Made by a program: the position numbers and the translations under genes
Origin: Clostridia bacterium
GTDB taxonomy: Bacteria; Bacillota; Clostridia; Christensenellales; Aristaeellaceae
Length of the DNA: 33,009 nucleotides
Assembly (NCBI GenBank): GCA_017509255.1
Contig: JAFWQA010000041.1
Span: 1 to 33,009, forward strand
Reading direction: 5' to 3'
The notes under the pieces: generated by a model
Told to the model about the DNA's origin: nothing
The model's database searches: none
What the model saw: only the letters and a program-made list of their open reading frames with translations
Shown here: positions 26,161 through 33,009 of the stretch, piece after piece
Position numbering within the stretch: position 1 is the first letter of the stretch
Layout of the letters: each line of letters begins with the position of its first letter

Positions 26161-27261
26161 ATGCTGCTACCCCGCAACAGGCGGATCATCGACCGGGAAG
26201 CCATTCAGCACAACATGGAGGTCATCCGCGCGGAGGTGCCGGCGAGCGCGAAGCTGCTGGCGGTCGTGAAGGCGGACGGCTACGGACACGGAGCGGAGGA
26301 GGTCAGCCGCGCGGCGATCGCCGGCGGGGCGGACATGCTGGCCGTGGCATCCGTGGCCGAGGGCGTCAGGCTGAGGAACGCGGGCTTTGACAGGGTCCCG
26401 ATCCTTGTGCTGGGAGCCGTCACAGCCGGAGACGTCCGGGAGGGCGTGGAAGCCGGCCTGATCCAGACCGTGTGCAGCCCGGAAATGGTGGAGCTGTGCC
26501 GGAAGGCCGCGGAGGAAACCGGCCTGACGGCTGAGGCCCATCTGAAGGTCGACACGGGCATGAGCCGCATCGGCGTGCGGAACGAAGAGGAGCGGGACGC
26601 CGTGCTGGCGGCGCTGGAAAAGACCGGAGCCGTGAAGCTGACCGGCGCCTTTACACACTTCTGCGACGCGGACGGCGACGAGGACGGCATGGCTTTCACC
26701 GAAGAACAGTTCCGCCGCTTCCTGAAGCTGACGGACGGAATGAAGGTGCTGCGGCACTGCGCGAACTCGGCCGCCATCCACCGCCGGAAGGACATGGCGC
26801 TGGACATGGTGCGGGCCGGGATCAGCCTGTACGGCTATCCCCCGGTGGAAACGGGGATGAAGCTGAAGCCCTGCATGCGCTGGACGGCGAAGGTCAGCTA
26901 CATCAAGGAGCTTCCCGCGGGCGAATACATCAGCTACGGAAGGACCTACCGTACGGATAAGCCCACCCGGGTGGCAACGGTGACCTGCGGATACGCGGAC
27001 GGCTATCACCGCAGCGCGGGACCGCAGGCGGAGGTGCTGATCCACGGAAAAAGAGCGAAGGTGCTCGGCAGGATCTGCATGGATCAGATGATGGCCGATA
27101 TCACAGACATTGAAGACGTGAAGCCGGAGGATGAGGTGACCCTGATGGGAACGGACGGGTCAGAAAGCGTGACGGCGGAGGATATCGCGCGCTGGGCGGG
27201 AACGATCAGCTACGAGATCCTGCTGAGCGTCGGCAGCCGGGTGGAAAGAATATACCGCTGA
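26161..27261 (+). CDS. alr: alanine racemase
   Basis: This PLP enzyme makes D-alanine for peptidoglycan. The 366-residue protein has a TIM-barrel with the PLP Lys37 in VVKADGYGHGAEEVS, and the C-terminal beta-domain has GYADGYHR with the second catalytic Tyr and GRICMDQMMADIT. KVDTGMSRIG and CANSAAIH are also family motifs. GAGGAAGG stands just before the ATG. It follows murC, so two D-Ala/peptide precursor steps are adjacent. The 26114-26160 gap has a weak GCGGC/GCCGC hairpin without a T run. Confidence 0.97.
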   Translation: MLLPRNRRIIDREAIQHNMEVIRAEVPASAKLLAVVKADGYGHGAEEVSRAAIAGGADMLAVASVAEGVRLRNAGFDRVPILVLGAVTAGDVREGVEAGLIQTVCSPEMVELCRKAAEETGLTAEAHLKVDTGMSRIGVRNEEERDAVLAALEKTGAVKLTGAFTHFCDADGDEDGMAFTEEQFRRFLKLTDGMKVLRHCANSAAIHRRKDMALDMVRAGISLYGYPPVETGMKLKPCMRWTAKVSYIKELPAGEYISYGRTYRTDKPTRVATVTCGYADGYHRSAGPQAEVLIHGKRAKVLGRICMDQMMADITDIEDVKPEDEVTLMGTDGSESVTAEDIARWAGTISYEILLSVGSRVERIYR

Positions 27262-27282
27262 GCAAGAAAGGAAACATCTGCT

Positions 27283-28092
27283 ATGACAAAACTGACCCCA
27301 AAGCCGGTAACGCCGGTTTCCAAGCCTTATCTGACAGGCTCGGCCGCGGACAGCAGGACGGTGAAGGCCGCGTTCGGCTTCTTCGGCATCCTGGTGCTGA
27401 CCATCTTCATGTGCTTCCTGGTCTCCTCCATGATGAACCTGAATAACGACACACTGCGCGTGATCCTGAATTCCGCCGTGGTGCTGCTGGCGCTTTTCAT
27501 CCTGTTCAACACCGCCTCCGGAAGCGGCGCGGACGCCGTGGCCCGGGGCGAGATCCTGTACCAGAAGCAGGAAGCGGGAAAGCCTTTTGCCGCGAGTGAA
27601 CGCGCGATGTGCTACCATCCGCTGAAGGGCTTTTTGATCGGATTCCTCGGGACGCTGCCGCTGCTGATCTGCGCGATCCTGCTGGCGGTCACGGCCGAGA
27701 AGCAGGTGACCGGGATCGGCTCGCTGCCGGACTGGCTGAAGAACTATCAGCGCAGAAGCGAGATCGGGGACGCGCTGGTGGCCTACACCGCGCAGAGGGG
27801 CATAGGACTGACGGACATCGTGCGGATGATCGTGCGGGCCGCGCTGCTGCCCTTTGTGACGATGGTCGGAACGGAGAACAGCGGCCTGATGCTCCTGCTG
27901 GAGCGGGTGAGTCCGCTGCTTACGCTGCTGCCGGCTGCCGCGTACGGCATCGGATATATGCAGGGGAAGAGCATCCGGACGCGGGTGCATACCGGGATCG
28001 CGGAGGATCAGAAGAAGCGCGCCAGGAAAGAAAGAAAAGAGAGAAAGAAGAGGATCGCTGCCAAGCCGAAGGGACCGGAGCAGCTGAACTGA
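27283..28092 (+). CDS. unknown multipass membrane protein with basic tail
   Basis: I do not recognise this 269-residue protein. Hydrophobic segments lie at about 29-51, 58-77, 115-137, 178-196 and 207-226. The last 30 residues (about 241-263) are almost all Lys, Arg and Glu (KKRARKERKERKKR), placing that tail in the cytoplasm by the positive-inside rule. The N-terminus is Pro/Lys-rich with no cleavable signal. AAAGGAAA precedes the ATG. It lies 21 bp after alr and 28 bp before rsmD in the same direction, so it is probably in their operon. A membrane partner for wall synthesis is possible from context only. Confidence 0.8.
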   Translation: MTKLTPKPVTPVSKPYLTGSAADSRTVKAAFGFFGILVLTIFMCFLVSSMMNLNNDTLRVILNSAVVLLALFILFNTASGSGADAVARGEILYQKQEAGKPFAASERAMCYHPLKGFLIGFLGTLPLLICAILLAVTAEKQVTGIGSLPDWLKNYQRRSEIGDALVAYTAQRGIGLTDIVRMIVRAALLPFVTMVGTENSGLMLLLERVSPLLTLLPAAAYGIGYMQGKSIRTRVHTGIAEDQKKRARKERKERKKRIAAKPKGPEQLN

Positions 28093-28120
28093 CGGGAACG
28101 CCGGAGAAAGGGAGACGACA

Positions 28121-28684
28121 TTGCGCATCATTGCCGGAACAGCCCGGGGACGGAGGATCGAAGCCCCGCCGGGACTGGATACCCGCCCGACGCTGGACCG
28201 TGTACGGGAGAACCTGTTCAACATGCTGCAGCTCCGGGTGCGGGACACACGGGTGCTGGACCTTTTCGCCGGAAGCGGGGCGCTGAGCCTGGAGGCCCTC
28301 AGCAGGGGGGCATCCTTCGCCGTGCTGGCGGACCGGGACCGGGCAGCGCTGCAGACGGAGAAGAAGAACATCGAGGCCCTGCGCTTTCAGGACAGAACGA
28401 GGATCCTGCCCGGAGAATGGAAGCGGGCAACGGCCACGCTGAAGGCGGAGGGGGAAAGGTTTGACCTGGTCTTCCTGGATCCGCCCTACGCGATGACGGA
28501 CCTGCGGGAAGTGACGGGCGAGCTGCTCGGCCTGCTGTCGGACGGCGCCCTGATCGTGATCGAGCATGAAGCAAAGGCGGAAACGGCCGTTTCGGACGAG
28601 CTGGAGCTGGTCAACGAGCGGAGCTGGGGCTACTGCGGCGTCCGCTTTTATGAAAGAAAGAAAGCTGAGAGCGGGGAGGCATAA
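28121..28684 (+). CDS. rsmD: 16S rRNA (guanine966-N2)-methyltransferase RsmD
   Basis: RsmD methylates G966 in helix 31 of 16S rRNA with SAM. The 187-residue protein starts MRIIAGTARGRRIEAP, then has the SAM loop VLDLFAGSGALSLEALSRGA and the catalytic DPPY (FDLVFLDPPYA). The start codon is TTG at 28121, supported by AAAGGGAG 6 nt upstream and by the family N-terminus. It is directly followed by coaD, the classic rsmD-coaD pair. Confidence 0.96.
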   Translation: MRIIAGTARGRRIEAPPGLDTRPTLDRVRENLFNMLQLRVRDTRVLDLFAGSGALSLEALSRGASFAVLADRDRAALQTEKKNIEALRFQDRTRILPGEWKRATATLKAEGERFDLVFLDPPYAMTDLREVTGELLGLLSDGALIVIEHEAKAETAVSDELELVNERSWGYCGVRFYERKKAESGEA

Positions 28685-28688
28685 AAAG

Positions 28689-29171
28689 ATGAAGAGCTGT
28701 GTTTTTCCCGGATCCTTCGATCCCGTGACGCAGGGCCATATGGACCTGATCCGCCGCGCGGCGAAAATGTTTGACCGGGTGACGGTGACGGTGATGATCA
28801 ATATCCGCAAGAAGGGCGCCCTGACCCCGGCCAAGCGGGTGAAGCTGCTGAAAAAGGCCTGCGAGGGGATGGAGAACGTACGTGTGGACCGGTGGGACGG
28901 GCTGCTCGCCGATTACATGCGGGAAAAGGGAGAGACCTGCGTGATCCGCGGCGTGAGGAACGCGGCGGAATACGCCTCCGAATCCGCGGCGGCGGCGATC
29001 AACAAGCTGCTGAACCCGGAAATGGAGACCGTGATGATCCCCGCCTCCGACGGGCTGGCGCATGTGTCCTCCTCCGCGGTGAGGGAGCTGGCGATCTTCG
29101 GGGGAGACGTACGGGCTTTTGTGCCGGAGAATGTGGCGGAGGAAATCGCCGCGGCGCTGGCGAATAAATAA
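28689..29171 (+). CDS. coaD: phosphopantetheine adenylyltransferase
   Basis: CoaD makes dephospho-CoA from 4'-phosphopantetheine and ATP. The 160-residue protein has the nucleotidyltransferase start CVFPGSFDPVTQGH (T14-x-G-H17), VIRGVRNAAEYASE, and the late SSSAVRELA motif. The ATG at 28689 has GGGGAGG 9 nt upstream and lies 4 nt after the rsmD stop. A longer frame back to 28566 would run through rsmD and is rejected. Confidence 0.97.
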   Translation: MKSCVFPGSFDPVTQGHMDLIRRAAKMFDRVTVTVMINIRKKGALTPAKRVKLLKKACEGMENVRVDRWDGLLADYMREKGETCVIRGVRNAAEYASESAAAAINKLLNPEMETVMIPASDGLAHVSSSAVRELAIFGGDVRAFVPENVAEEIAAALANK

Positions 29172-29211
29172 ACATATTTTCTGACGGAAAAAAGGAAAGG
29201 GGTTTTTGTTC

Positions 29212-29847
29212 ATGGCGGATATCAACGGTTCTGAGCTTTGCATCAAGGCGGTTCGCCTGCTGAAGCAGGAGCTGGCAAACGGGCGGAGAACGCTGATCAA
29301 TGCGGATGCCTGGATCGTCAATAAGACCAACATGCAGCAGCAGCTGGACTACCTGGATGACCATCTGCCCGAAAACATTCGCCTGGCCGCGAAGATCGTG
29401 GAGGAAGAGGAGACCATCCGCACCGAGACCGAACAGAAGCGGTCTCAGATCCTGAACGACGCGCAGACGCAGGCCCAGAACATGGTGAACGATGCCTCTG
29501 CCAAGGCGCAGGATCTGATGAACCAGGCGAACCACGAAGCCAACGCGCTGATGGAAAAGGCCCAGAACGAGGCCAAGGCGTGCATGGACGCGGCGCGCGC
29601 GGAAGCGTCCCGGATGCTGGAGGACGCCGAGAAGAAGGCCAAGCAGCTGGTGGAGGAGGAGAATATCGTCCGCCGGGCACGGGTGGAAAGCGAGGAGCTG
29701 CGCGAGAAGGCGCAGCAGGACGCGGCTACCCTGCACAAGAATACCCTGGATTATATCGATTCCATGCTGGCCGATCTGGACCGCAATATGAGCAACATGA
29801 TCAACAGCGTGCGCATGGAGCGCAGCGAGATCAAGAATCACAGATGA
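29212..29847 (+). CDS. coiled-coil protein downstream of coaD, function unknown
   Basis: This 211-residue protein is almost wholly helical. A short N-terminal part (MADINGSELCIKAVRLLKQEL) is followed by a long heptad-rich coiled coil, about residues 65-170, rich in Ala, Glu, Gln and Asn (repeats like AQNMVNDASAKAQDLMNQ). There is no signal or membrane segment. Similar proteins lie after coaD in many Clostridia and are often labelled 'ATPase', but I see no P-loop. The ATG at 29212 has GGAAAGGGG upstream at 9 nt. Its stop overlaps the next start as ATGA. A structural or cell-division scaffold role is possible but only by analogy of shape. Confidence 0.85.
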   Translation: MADINGSELCIKAVRLLKQELANGRRTLINADAWIVNKTNMQQQLDYLDDHLPENIRLAAKIVEEEETIRTETEQKRSQILNDAQTQAQNMVNDASAKAQDLMNQANHEANALMEKAQNEAKACMDAARAEASRMLEDAEKKAKQLVEEENIVRRARVESEELREKAQQDAATLHKNTLDYIDSMLADLDRNMSNMINSVRMERSEIKNHR

Positions 29848-31796
29848 CCGCGGCTTCTCTTCCGCTGAGAAACATCGGAATATTCGCGCATGTGGACGCC
29901 GGGAAGACCACGCTGTCGGAGCAGATGCTGCTTCGCGCCGGAGCGATCCGCGAGGCCGGCAGTGTGGACCGCGGAACGGCGCATACCGACAGCCTGCCCG
30001 TGGAGCGCAGGCGGGGCATTTCCGTACGCGCGACCTGTGTGCGCCTGCAGTGGAAGGGAACCGCCATCCATCTGATCGATACCCCCGGGCATACGGATTT
30101 CACCGCGGAGATCGAACGGAGCCTGTGGGCGCTGGACGGCGCCGTGCTGGTGGTGAGCGCGGCGGAGGGCGTGGAGCCCCAGACCGAGCTGCTGTATGAC
30201 GCCCTGAAAAGGGCCGGGATCCCACTTCTCTTTTTTCTGAATAAATGTGACCGGGAGGGCGCAGACATTCCCGGTACACTCGGGCAGATCCGGCGGAGGC
30301 TGAAGGCCTCGGCCGTTCCGCTTTTTGACCGGGAAAACCTGACCGAAAACGTGTGCGGAGAGGATGAAGCGCTGGCGGAACGCTATCTGGCGGGTGAGGA
30401 CGTTTCCGAAAAGGAAGCGGAAGACGCGCTGCGCGGACTGACCCGGGCGGGAAAGGCCTGCCCGGTCCTGGCAGGCTCCGCGCTGAAGGGCGAGGGGATC
30501 GAGGCCGTGCTGGACGCGGTGACGGAATACCTGCCCCCGCCCGAAAACGCGGATGAGCTGTGCGGGGTGGCGTTTGCCGCGGAGAAGGACCGGCTGCTCG
30601 GACGGGGCGTATGGATCCGCCTTTGGGGCGGAACACTGAAGACCCGGGATACCGTGACGCTGCCCGGACGGATGGACCCGCTGAGCGGGGAAATGATCCC
30701 CGTGGAGCAGAAGATCACCCAGATCCGGGATGTGAGAGGCGCCGATACCGGGGAACTGAAGGCCGGGGAGATCGGGATCGTATACGGCCTGGGGAGAATC
30801 CCGGTCGGCAAGGTGATCGGGAACGGGGAGAAGCTGCCCCGGTCCGTAAAGCCCGGCGCGATCCGGGAGCCCCTGATGACCGTGCGCGTGCTGCCGGAAA
30901 AGAAGGAAGAGATGGAAGCGCTCCGCGCCGCTTGCGAGGAGCTGTCGCTGGAGGATCCGCTGCTGCAGGCAAGGTACTCAAAGGCGACGGACGAGCTGCA
31001 GTTGCGCGTGATGGGCGCCATCCAGCTGGAGATCCTGCAGGAAACGCTGGAGACCAGGTTCGGCCTGAAGGCCGGTTTTGACGACCCGACGGTGGTTTAC
31101 CGGGAGACCATAGCGAGAGCCGGCACCGGCTTTGCCGCCTACACGATGCCCAAGCCCTGCTGGGCAGTGCTGGAGTTTACCCTGGAGCCCGGGGAGCGGG
31201 GGAGCGGCGTGCAGTATTCCTCCGTTGTTCCCGTGCGGGACATCATGGCGAGGTATCAGCACCAGGTGGAGCAGGCGCTGCCGCTGGCCCTGCGCCAGGG
31301 CAGGCTGGGCTGGGAGGTGACGGACATCGTGATCACCCTGACCGGCGGGAACCATCACCTGATCCACACGCATCCGATGGACTTCATCCTGGCCACGCCA
31401 TGGGCCATCCACGACGGGCTCCGGAACTGCGGCTCCGTGCTGCTGGAGCCGATGCTGGAAATGAAGCTGCTGCTTCCCGCGGAATACGTCGGGAAGGTCA
31501 TGAGCGACGTGGCCGTCATGCGCGGGGAGGTGCTCTCCACGGAAACGGACGGCGACCGGGTGATGCTGACGGCGCTGGTGCCGGCGGCGGAAAGCATGGA
31601 TTATCCGACGCGGCTGGCGGCGGCCACCGGCGGGCGGGGCGGAATGGCCGCCCGGCTGCACTCCTGGCGGGAATGCCCAATGGAGCTCGGACACACCGCA
31701 AAAAGGCGCACGACGGATCCGCTGGATACCGCAAAGTATATCCTGGCAGCCCGCAGCGCCATGTCCGGCGGCGTATTCGATATGGAACAGGAATGA
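29844..31796 (+). CDS. TetM-like translational GTPase (EF-G superfamily)
   Basis: This 650-residue protein has the size and domain order of ribosomal protection proteins (TetM is 639). The GTPase motifs are G1 AHVDAGKTT (K21), switch RRGISVRAT, G3 DTPGHTDF and G4 NKCD. Domains II-V follow, ending in RRTTDPLDTAKYIL. The domain IV tip differs from TetM: where TetM has YYSPVSTPADF, this reads HHLIHTHPMDF (504-514), so the key Ser-Pro that displaces tetracycline is missing. It starts inside the previous stop (ATGA) with only a weak Shine-Dalgarno. With even composition and an operon setting, it looks like a resident translation factor. Tetracycline protection cannot be assumed. Confidence 0.88.
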   Translation: MTAASLPLRNIGIFAHVDAGKTTLSEQMLLRAGAIREAGSVDRGTAHTDSLPVERRRGISVRATCVRLQWKGTAIHLIDTPGHTDFTAEIERSLWALDGAVLVVSAAEGVEPQTELLYDALKRAGIPLLFFLNKCDREGADIPGTLGQIRRRLKASAVPLFDRENLTENVCGEDEALAERYLAGEDVSEKEAEDALRGLTRAGKACPVLAGSALKGEGIEAVLDAVTEYLPPPENADELCGVAFAAEKDRLLGRGVWIRLWGGTLKTRDTVTLPGRMDPLSGEMIPVEQKITQIRDVRGADTGELKAGEIGIVYGLGRIPVGKVIGNGEKLPRSVKPGAIREPLMTVRVLPEKKEEMEALRAACEELSLEDPLLQARYSKATDELQLRVMGAIQLEILQETLETRFGLKAGFDDPTVVYRETIARAGTGFAAYTMPKPCWAVLEFTLEPGERGSGVQYSSVVPVRDIMARYQHQVEQALPLALRQGRLGWEVTDIVITLTGGNHHLIHTHPMDFILATPWAIHDGLRNCGSVLLEPMLEMKLLLPAEYVGKVMSDVAVMRGEVLSTETDGDRVMLTALVPAAESMDYPTRLAAATGGRGGMAARLHSWRECPMELGHTAKRRTTDPLDTAKYILAARSAMSGGVFDMEQE

Positions 31797-32444
31797 TCAG
31801 AGGGAAACGGAAAGCTGCTCAGGCCGGGGAAGCTCAGCAGCCTCACCCAGCAGGCAGCAGGAATAACGGAAGCCTTCCGGCGCGGCCAGGTCAAAGAACC
31901 GGCAGCCCTCCGGCGGGGAAATGACGGAAAAGGAATTCAGGGGACGGGACAGACCGTCCCCTGTTGCTTTCAGATAGCTTTCTTTTTTGGTCCAGATGCC
32001 CGTGAAGAGGAAATGCCATCTGTCCGGGTCGGTCTCGGCCGTCAGAAGGGCCTGCTCATCCGGCGCATAATAGCGGGCGGCGAGCCGCGGGGTCCCCCTG
32101 CCGACGGCCTCGGCGTCGCATCCGACGGGAAAACCGGACACGGCGCAGAGCGCCTTCGTTCCCGCGTGGGAAAGGCTGAAGAAGATCTCCGGATGACCGG
32201 GAAGGAAGGGCTTTTCCTTTTCCGAAACGGCAAAGCGCTCCGACAGGGCATCGATCCCGGCGGACGCGAGGGCCCGCGTCAGCAGGATGCTGACGCCCAG
32301 GGAAAGCCGTTTGCCCTCCGGATGGCGGATCGCGCTGATCCGCTCCTGCCGCCAGGACGGTACGCGCGTGAAATAATCCCGGAAGAGGGCTTCATCCTCC
32401 AGCGGGGCGACGTCGGCGGAGTATACGCGGCAGAAATCTTTCAC
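31797..32444 (-). CDS. Sfp-type 4'-phosphopantetheinyl transferase
   Basis: This enzyme attaches 4'-phosphopantetheine from CoA to a carrier-protein serine. The 215-residue protein has the PPTase core: FSLSHAGTKALCAVS, VGCDAEAVGR (the metal-binding Asp-x-Glu, normally VGIDIE) and FTGIWTKKESYLKATGDGL (W-x-x-KE). I choose the GTG at 32444 with GGAAA upstream; the frame extends further to 32561 but that stretch covers the tRNA promoter and is not family-like. Its stop touches the stop of the convergent GTPase gene. No carrier protein or NRPS/PKS gene is in the window, so it may serve acyl carrier protein or a distant cluster. Confidence 0.9.
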   Translation of the reverse strand: MKDFCRVYSADVAPLEDEALFRDYFTRVPSWRQERISAIRHPEGKRLSLGVSILLTRALASAGIDALSERFAVSEKEKPFLPGHPEIFFSLSHAGTKALCAVSGFPVGCDAEAVGRGTPRLAARYYAPDEQALLTAETDPDRWHFLFTGIWTKKESYLKATGDGLSRPLNSFSVISPPEGCRFFDLAAPEGFRYSCCLLGEAAELPRPEQLSVSL

Positions 32445-32526
32445 GGCGGCTTTCCTTTCAACGGTTGATGCCGCTATGATTCTTGATGAAAACGGGGGAT
32501 TCCTTCTTTTCCTGCCAAAATCAGAC

Positions 32527-32555
32527 TTGACGGAGGTGAAAAGGCATGATAGAAT
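32527..32555 (+). promoter_or_regulatory. promoter of the tRNA cluster
   Basis: TTGACG (32527-32532) and TAGAAT (32550-32555) are 17 bp apart, with an extended -10 TG. Transcription would start near 32562, 14 nt before tRNA-Ser. The sfp-like gene runs the other way from this region; I see no clear promoter for it. Confidence 0.8.
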
Positions 32556-32575
32556 ACTCAAGCTGGTTCATTTAG

Positions 32576-32661
32576 GGAGCGATGGCCGAGCGGTTGAAGG
32601 CGCTGGTCTTGAAAACCAGTGATACCGAAAGGTACCGGGGGTTCGAATCCCTCTCGCTTCG
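32576..32661 (+). tRNA. tRNA-Ser (UGA)
   Basis: The acceptor GGAGCGA pairs with TCGCTTC (one G-T). The anticodon stem CTGGT/ACCAG holds the loop CTTGAAA with anticodon TGA. A long class II variable arm (TACCGAAAGGTA) and the T loop TTCGAAT are present. The discriminator is G and CCA is not encoded. Confidence 0.97.
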
Positions 32662-32673
32662 TTTCCATCTCGC

Positions 32674-32745
32674 CGCGGGGTATATCAGAGGCAGATGGCC
32701 TGGCTCATACCCAGGAGGTCGCGGGTTCAAATCCCGCCCCCGCAC
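32674..32745 (+). tRNA. tRNA-Met (CAU), initiator-like
   Basis: The full cloverleaf can be folded. The acceptor is CGCGGGG with CCCCGCA, leaving a C1-A72 mismatch. The D stem is TATC/GATG, including the A11-U24 pair. The anticodon stem CCTGG/CCAGG holds the loop CTCATAC, and the T arm is GCGGG/CCCGC with TTCAAAT. C1-A72 and A11-U24 are initiator features. The anticodon stem is not: bacterial initiators have three G-C pairs next to the loop, and here position 29-41 is U-A. The next three bases after C73 are CCA (32746-32748), so CCA may be encoded. It could be an initiator variant or an unusual elongator. Confidence 0.88.
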
Positions 32746-32749
32746 CCAT

Positions 32750-32820
32750 AGGAGCTTGGTGTAATGGCAGCATCACGGTCTCCAAAACCGTGGATTGGGG
32801 TTCGACTCCCTGCGCTCCTG
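32750..32820 (+). tRNA. tRNA-Trp (CCA)
   Basis: The acceptor AGGAGC pairs with GCTCCT, with a T-C mismatch at 7-66. The anticodon stem ACGGT/ACCGT holds CTCCAAA with anticodon CCA. The T loop is TTCGACT. The discriminator is G73, as in other bacterial tRNA-Trp. It starts only 1-4 nt after the Met tRNA. Confidence 0.93.
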
Positions 32821-32917
32821 TTTCGGCTTAAGCCGGATTGACCTCCTGACGGAGTTGCGTAGGTCGAAAAACCAGTAGGCGGAGTAGTGCTGAAACAGTG
32901 CTGCAGTCAGGAGCAAT
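32821..32917 (+). other. 97-nt structured spacer between tRNA-Trp and tRNA-Ala
   Basis: This spacer is long for the cluster. It holds CGGCTTAAGCCG, a small hairpin CTCC-TGAC-GGAG (32843-32854), and an 8-bp inverted repeat CTCCTGAC (32843-32850) / GTCAGGAG (32906-32913). No tRNA, ORF or clear promoter is seen in it. Confidence 0.4.
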
Positions 32918-32989
32918 GGGGGATTGGCGCAATGGTAGCGCACCTGCTTTGCAAGCAGGGGGTTGCGTGTTCGAGTCACGTATCCTCCA
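32918..32989 (+). tRNA. tRNA-Ala (UGC)
   Basis: The acceptor GGGGGAT pairs with ATCCTCC, including the G3-U70 wobble that marks alanine tRNAs. The anticodon stem CCTGC/GCAGG holds TTTGCAA with anticodon TGC. The T arm is GCGTG/CACGT with TTCGAGT. The discriminator is A73; CCA is not encoded. Confidence 0.96.
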
Positions 32990-33009
32990 CACCCGGAACC
33001 TCGCCCGGA

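Noticed and set aside
29844-31796. Acquired tetracycline-resistance gene on a mobile element
   Set aside because: No insertion sequence, integrase, direct repeat or composition shift is seen, the gene overlaps its neighbour, and the TetM tip motif is missing.
32445-32561. Longer N-terminus for the phosphopantetheinyl transferase
   Set aside because: The extension has no family similarity, spans the tRNA promoter, and a well-placed ribosome site supports the GTG at 32444.

Overview
This window is a stretch of conserved chromosome from a GC-rich (about 60% by eye) member of the Clostridia. That placement is inferred from family content and gene order: AddB-type recombination nuclease, pepP-efp with an acidic zinc-ribbon gene, maf-mreBCD-mrdA-minD-rodA, the UPF0237/UPF0210 pair, obg-yhbY-murC-alr, and rsmD-coaD. 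The protein style resembles uncultured gut or rumen lineages such as the Christensenellales/Aristaeella group, but the genus is not established. I see no insertion sequence, phage, integrase, CRISPR array or attachment site. Base composition looks even throughout.

Layout. (1) 1-5463, plus strand: addB; a tiny P-loop ATPase with its own promoter and terminator; threonine synthase with a terminator. (2) 5563-7787, plus: an M24 Xaa-Pro peptidase, elongation factor P, and an acidic zinc-ribbon protein, closed by a hairpin that can terminate in both directions. (3) 10622-7796, minus: a TrpXYZ-type ABC importer (binding protein, permease, ATPase). Its promoter lies inside the terminator hairpin of the next operon. 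(4) 19152-10603, minus: the shape operon maf-mreB-mreC-mreD-mrdA-minD-rodA, with no minC. (5) 19210-21405, plus: wecB and a HAD phosphatase, with promoter and terminator. (6) 21428-31796, plus: a long co-directional run starting at a near-consensus promoter: UPF0237 ACT protein, UPF0210 protein, obgE, yhbY, murC, alr, an unknown membrane protein, rsmD, coaD, a coiled-coil protein, and a TetM-like translational GTPase. (7) 32444-31797, minus: an Sfp-type phosphopantetheinyl transferase, convergent with the GTPase gene. (8) 32527 to the end, plus: four tRNA genes (Ser-UGA, Met-CAU, Trp-CCA, Ala-UGC) behind a strong promoter.

Functionally the window is dominated by envelope growth: the Rod elongation complex (MreBCD, PBP2, RodA), peptidoglycan precursor synthesis (MurC, Alr) and UDP-ManNAc supply (WecB). 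The rest is mostly ribosome biogenesis and translation (Obg, YhbY, RsmD, EF-P, TetM-like GTPase, tRNAs). I do not see an obvious new defence or mobile system. The points most worth a second look are: the TetM-like GTPase with a changed domain IV tip; the overlapping terminator and promoter between rodA and the importer; the Met tRNA with initiator-like features and an altered anticodon stem; MreC with a Thr-Pro repeat tail; MinD without MinC; AddB without a Walker A lysine; the orphan mini-ATPase; and the uncharacterised UPF0237/UPF0210 pair.
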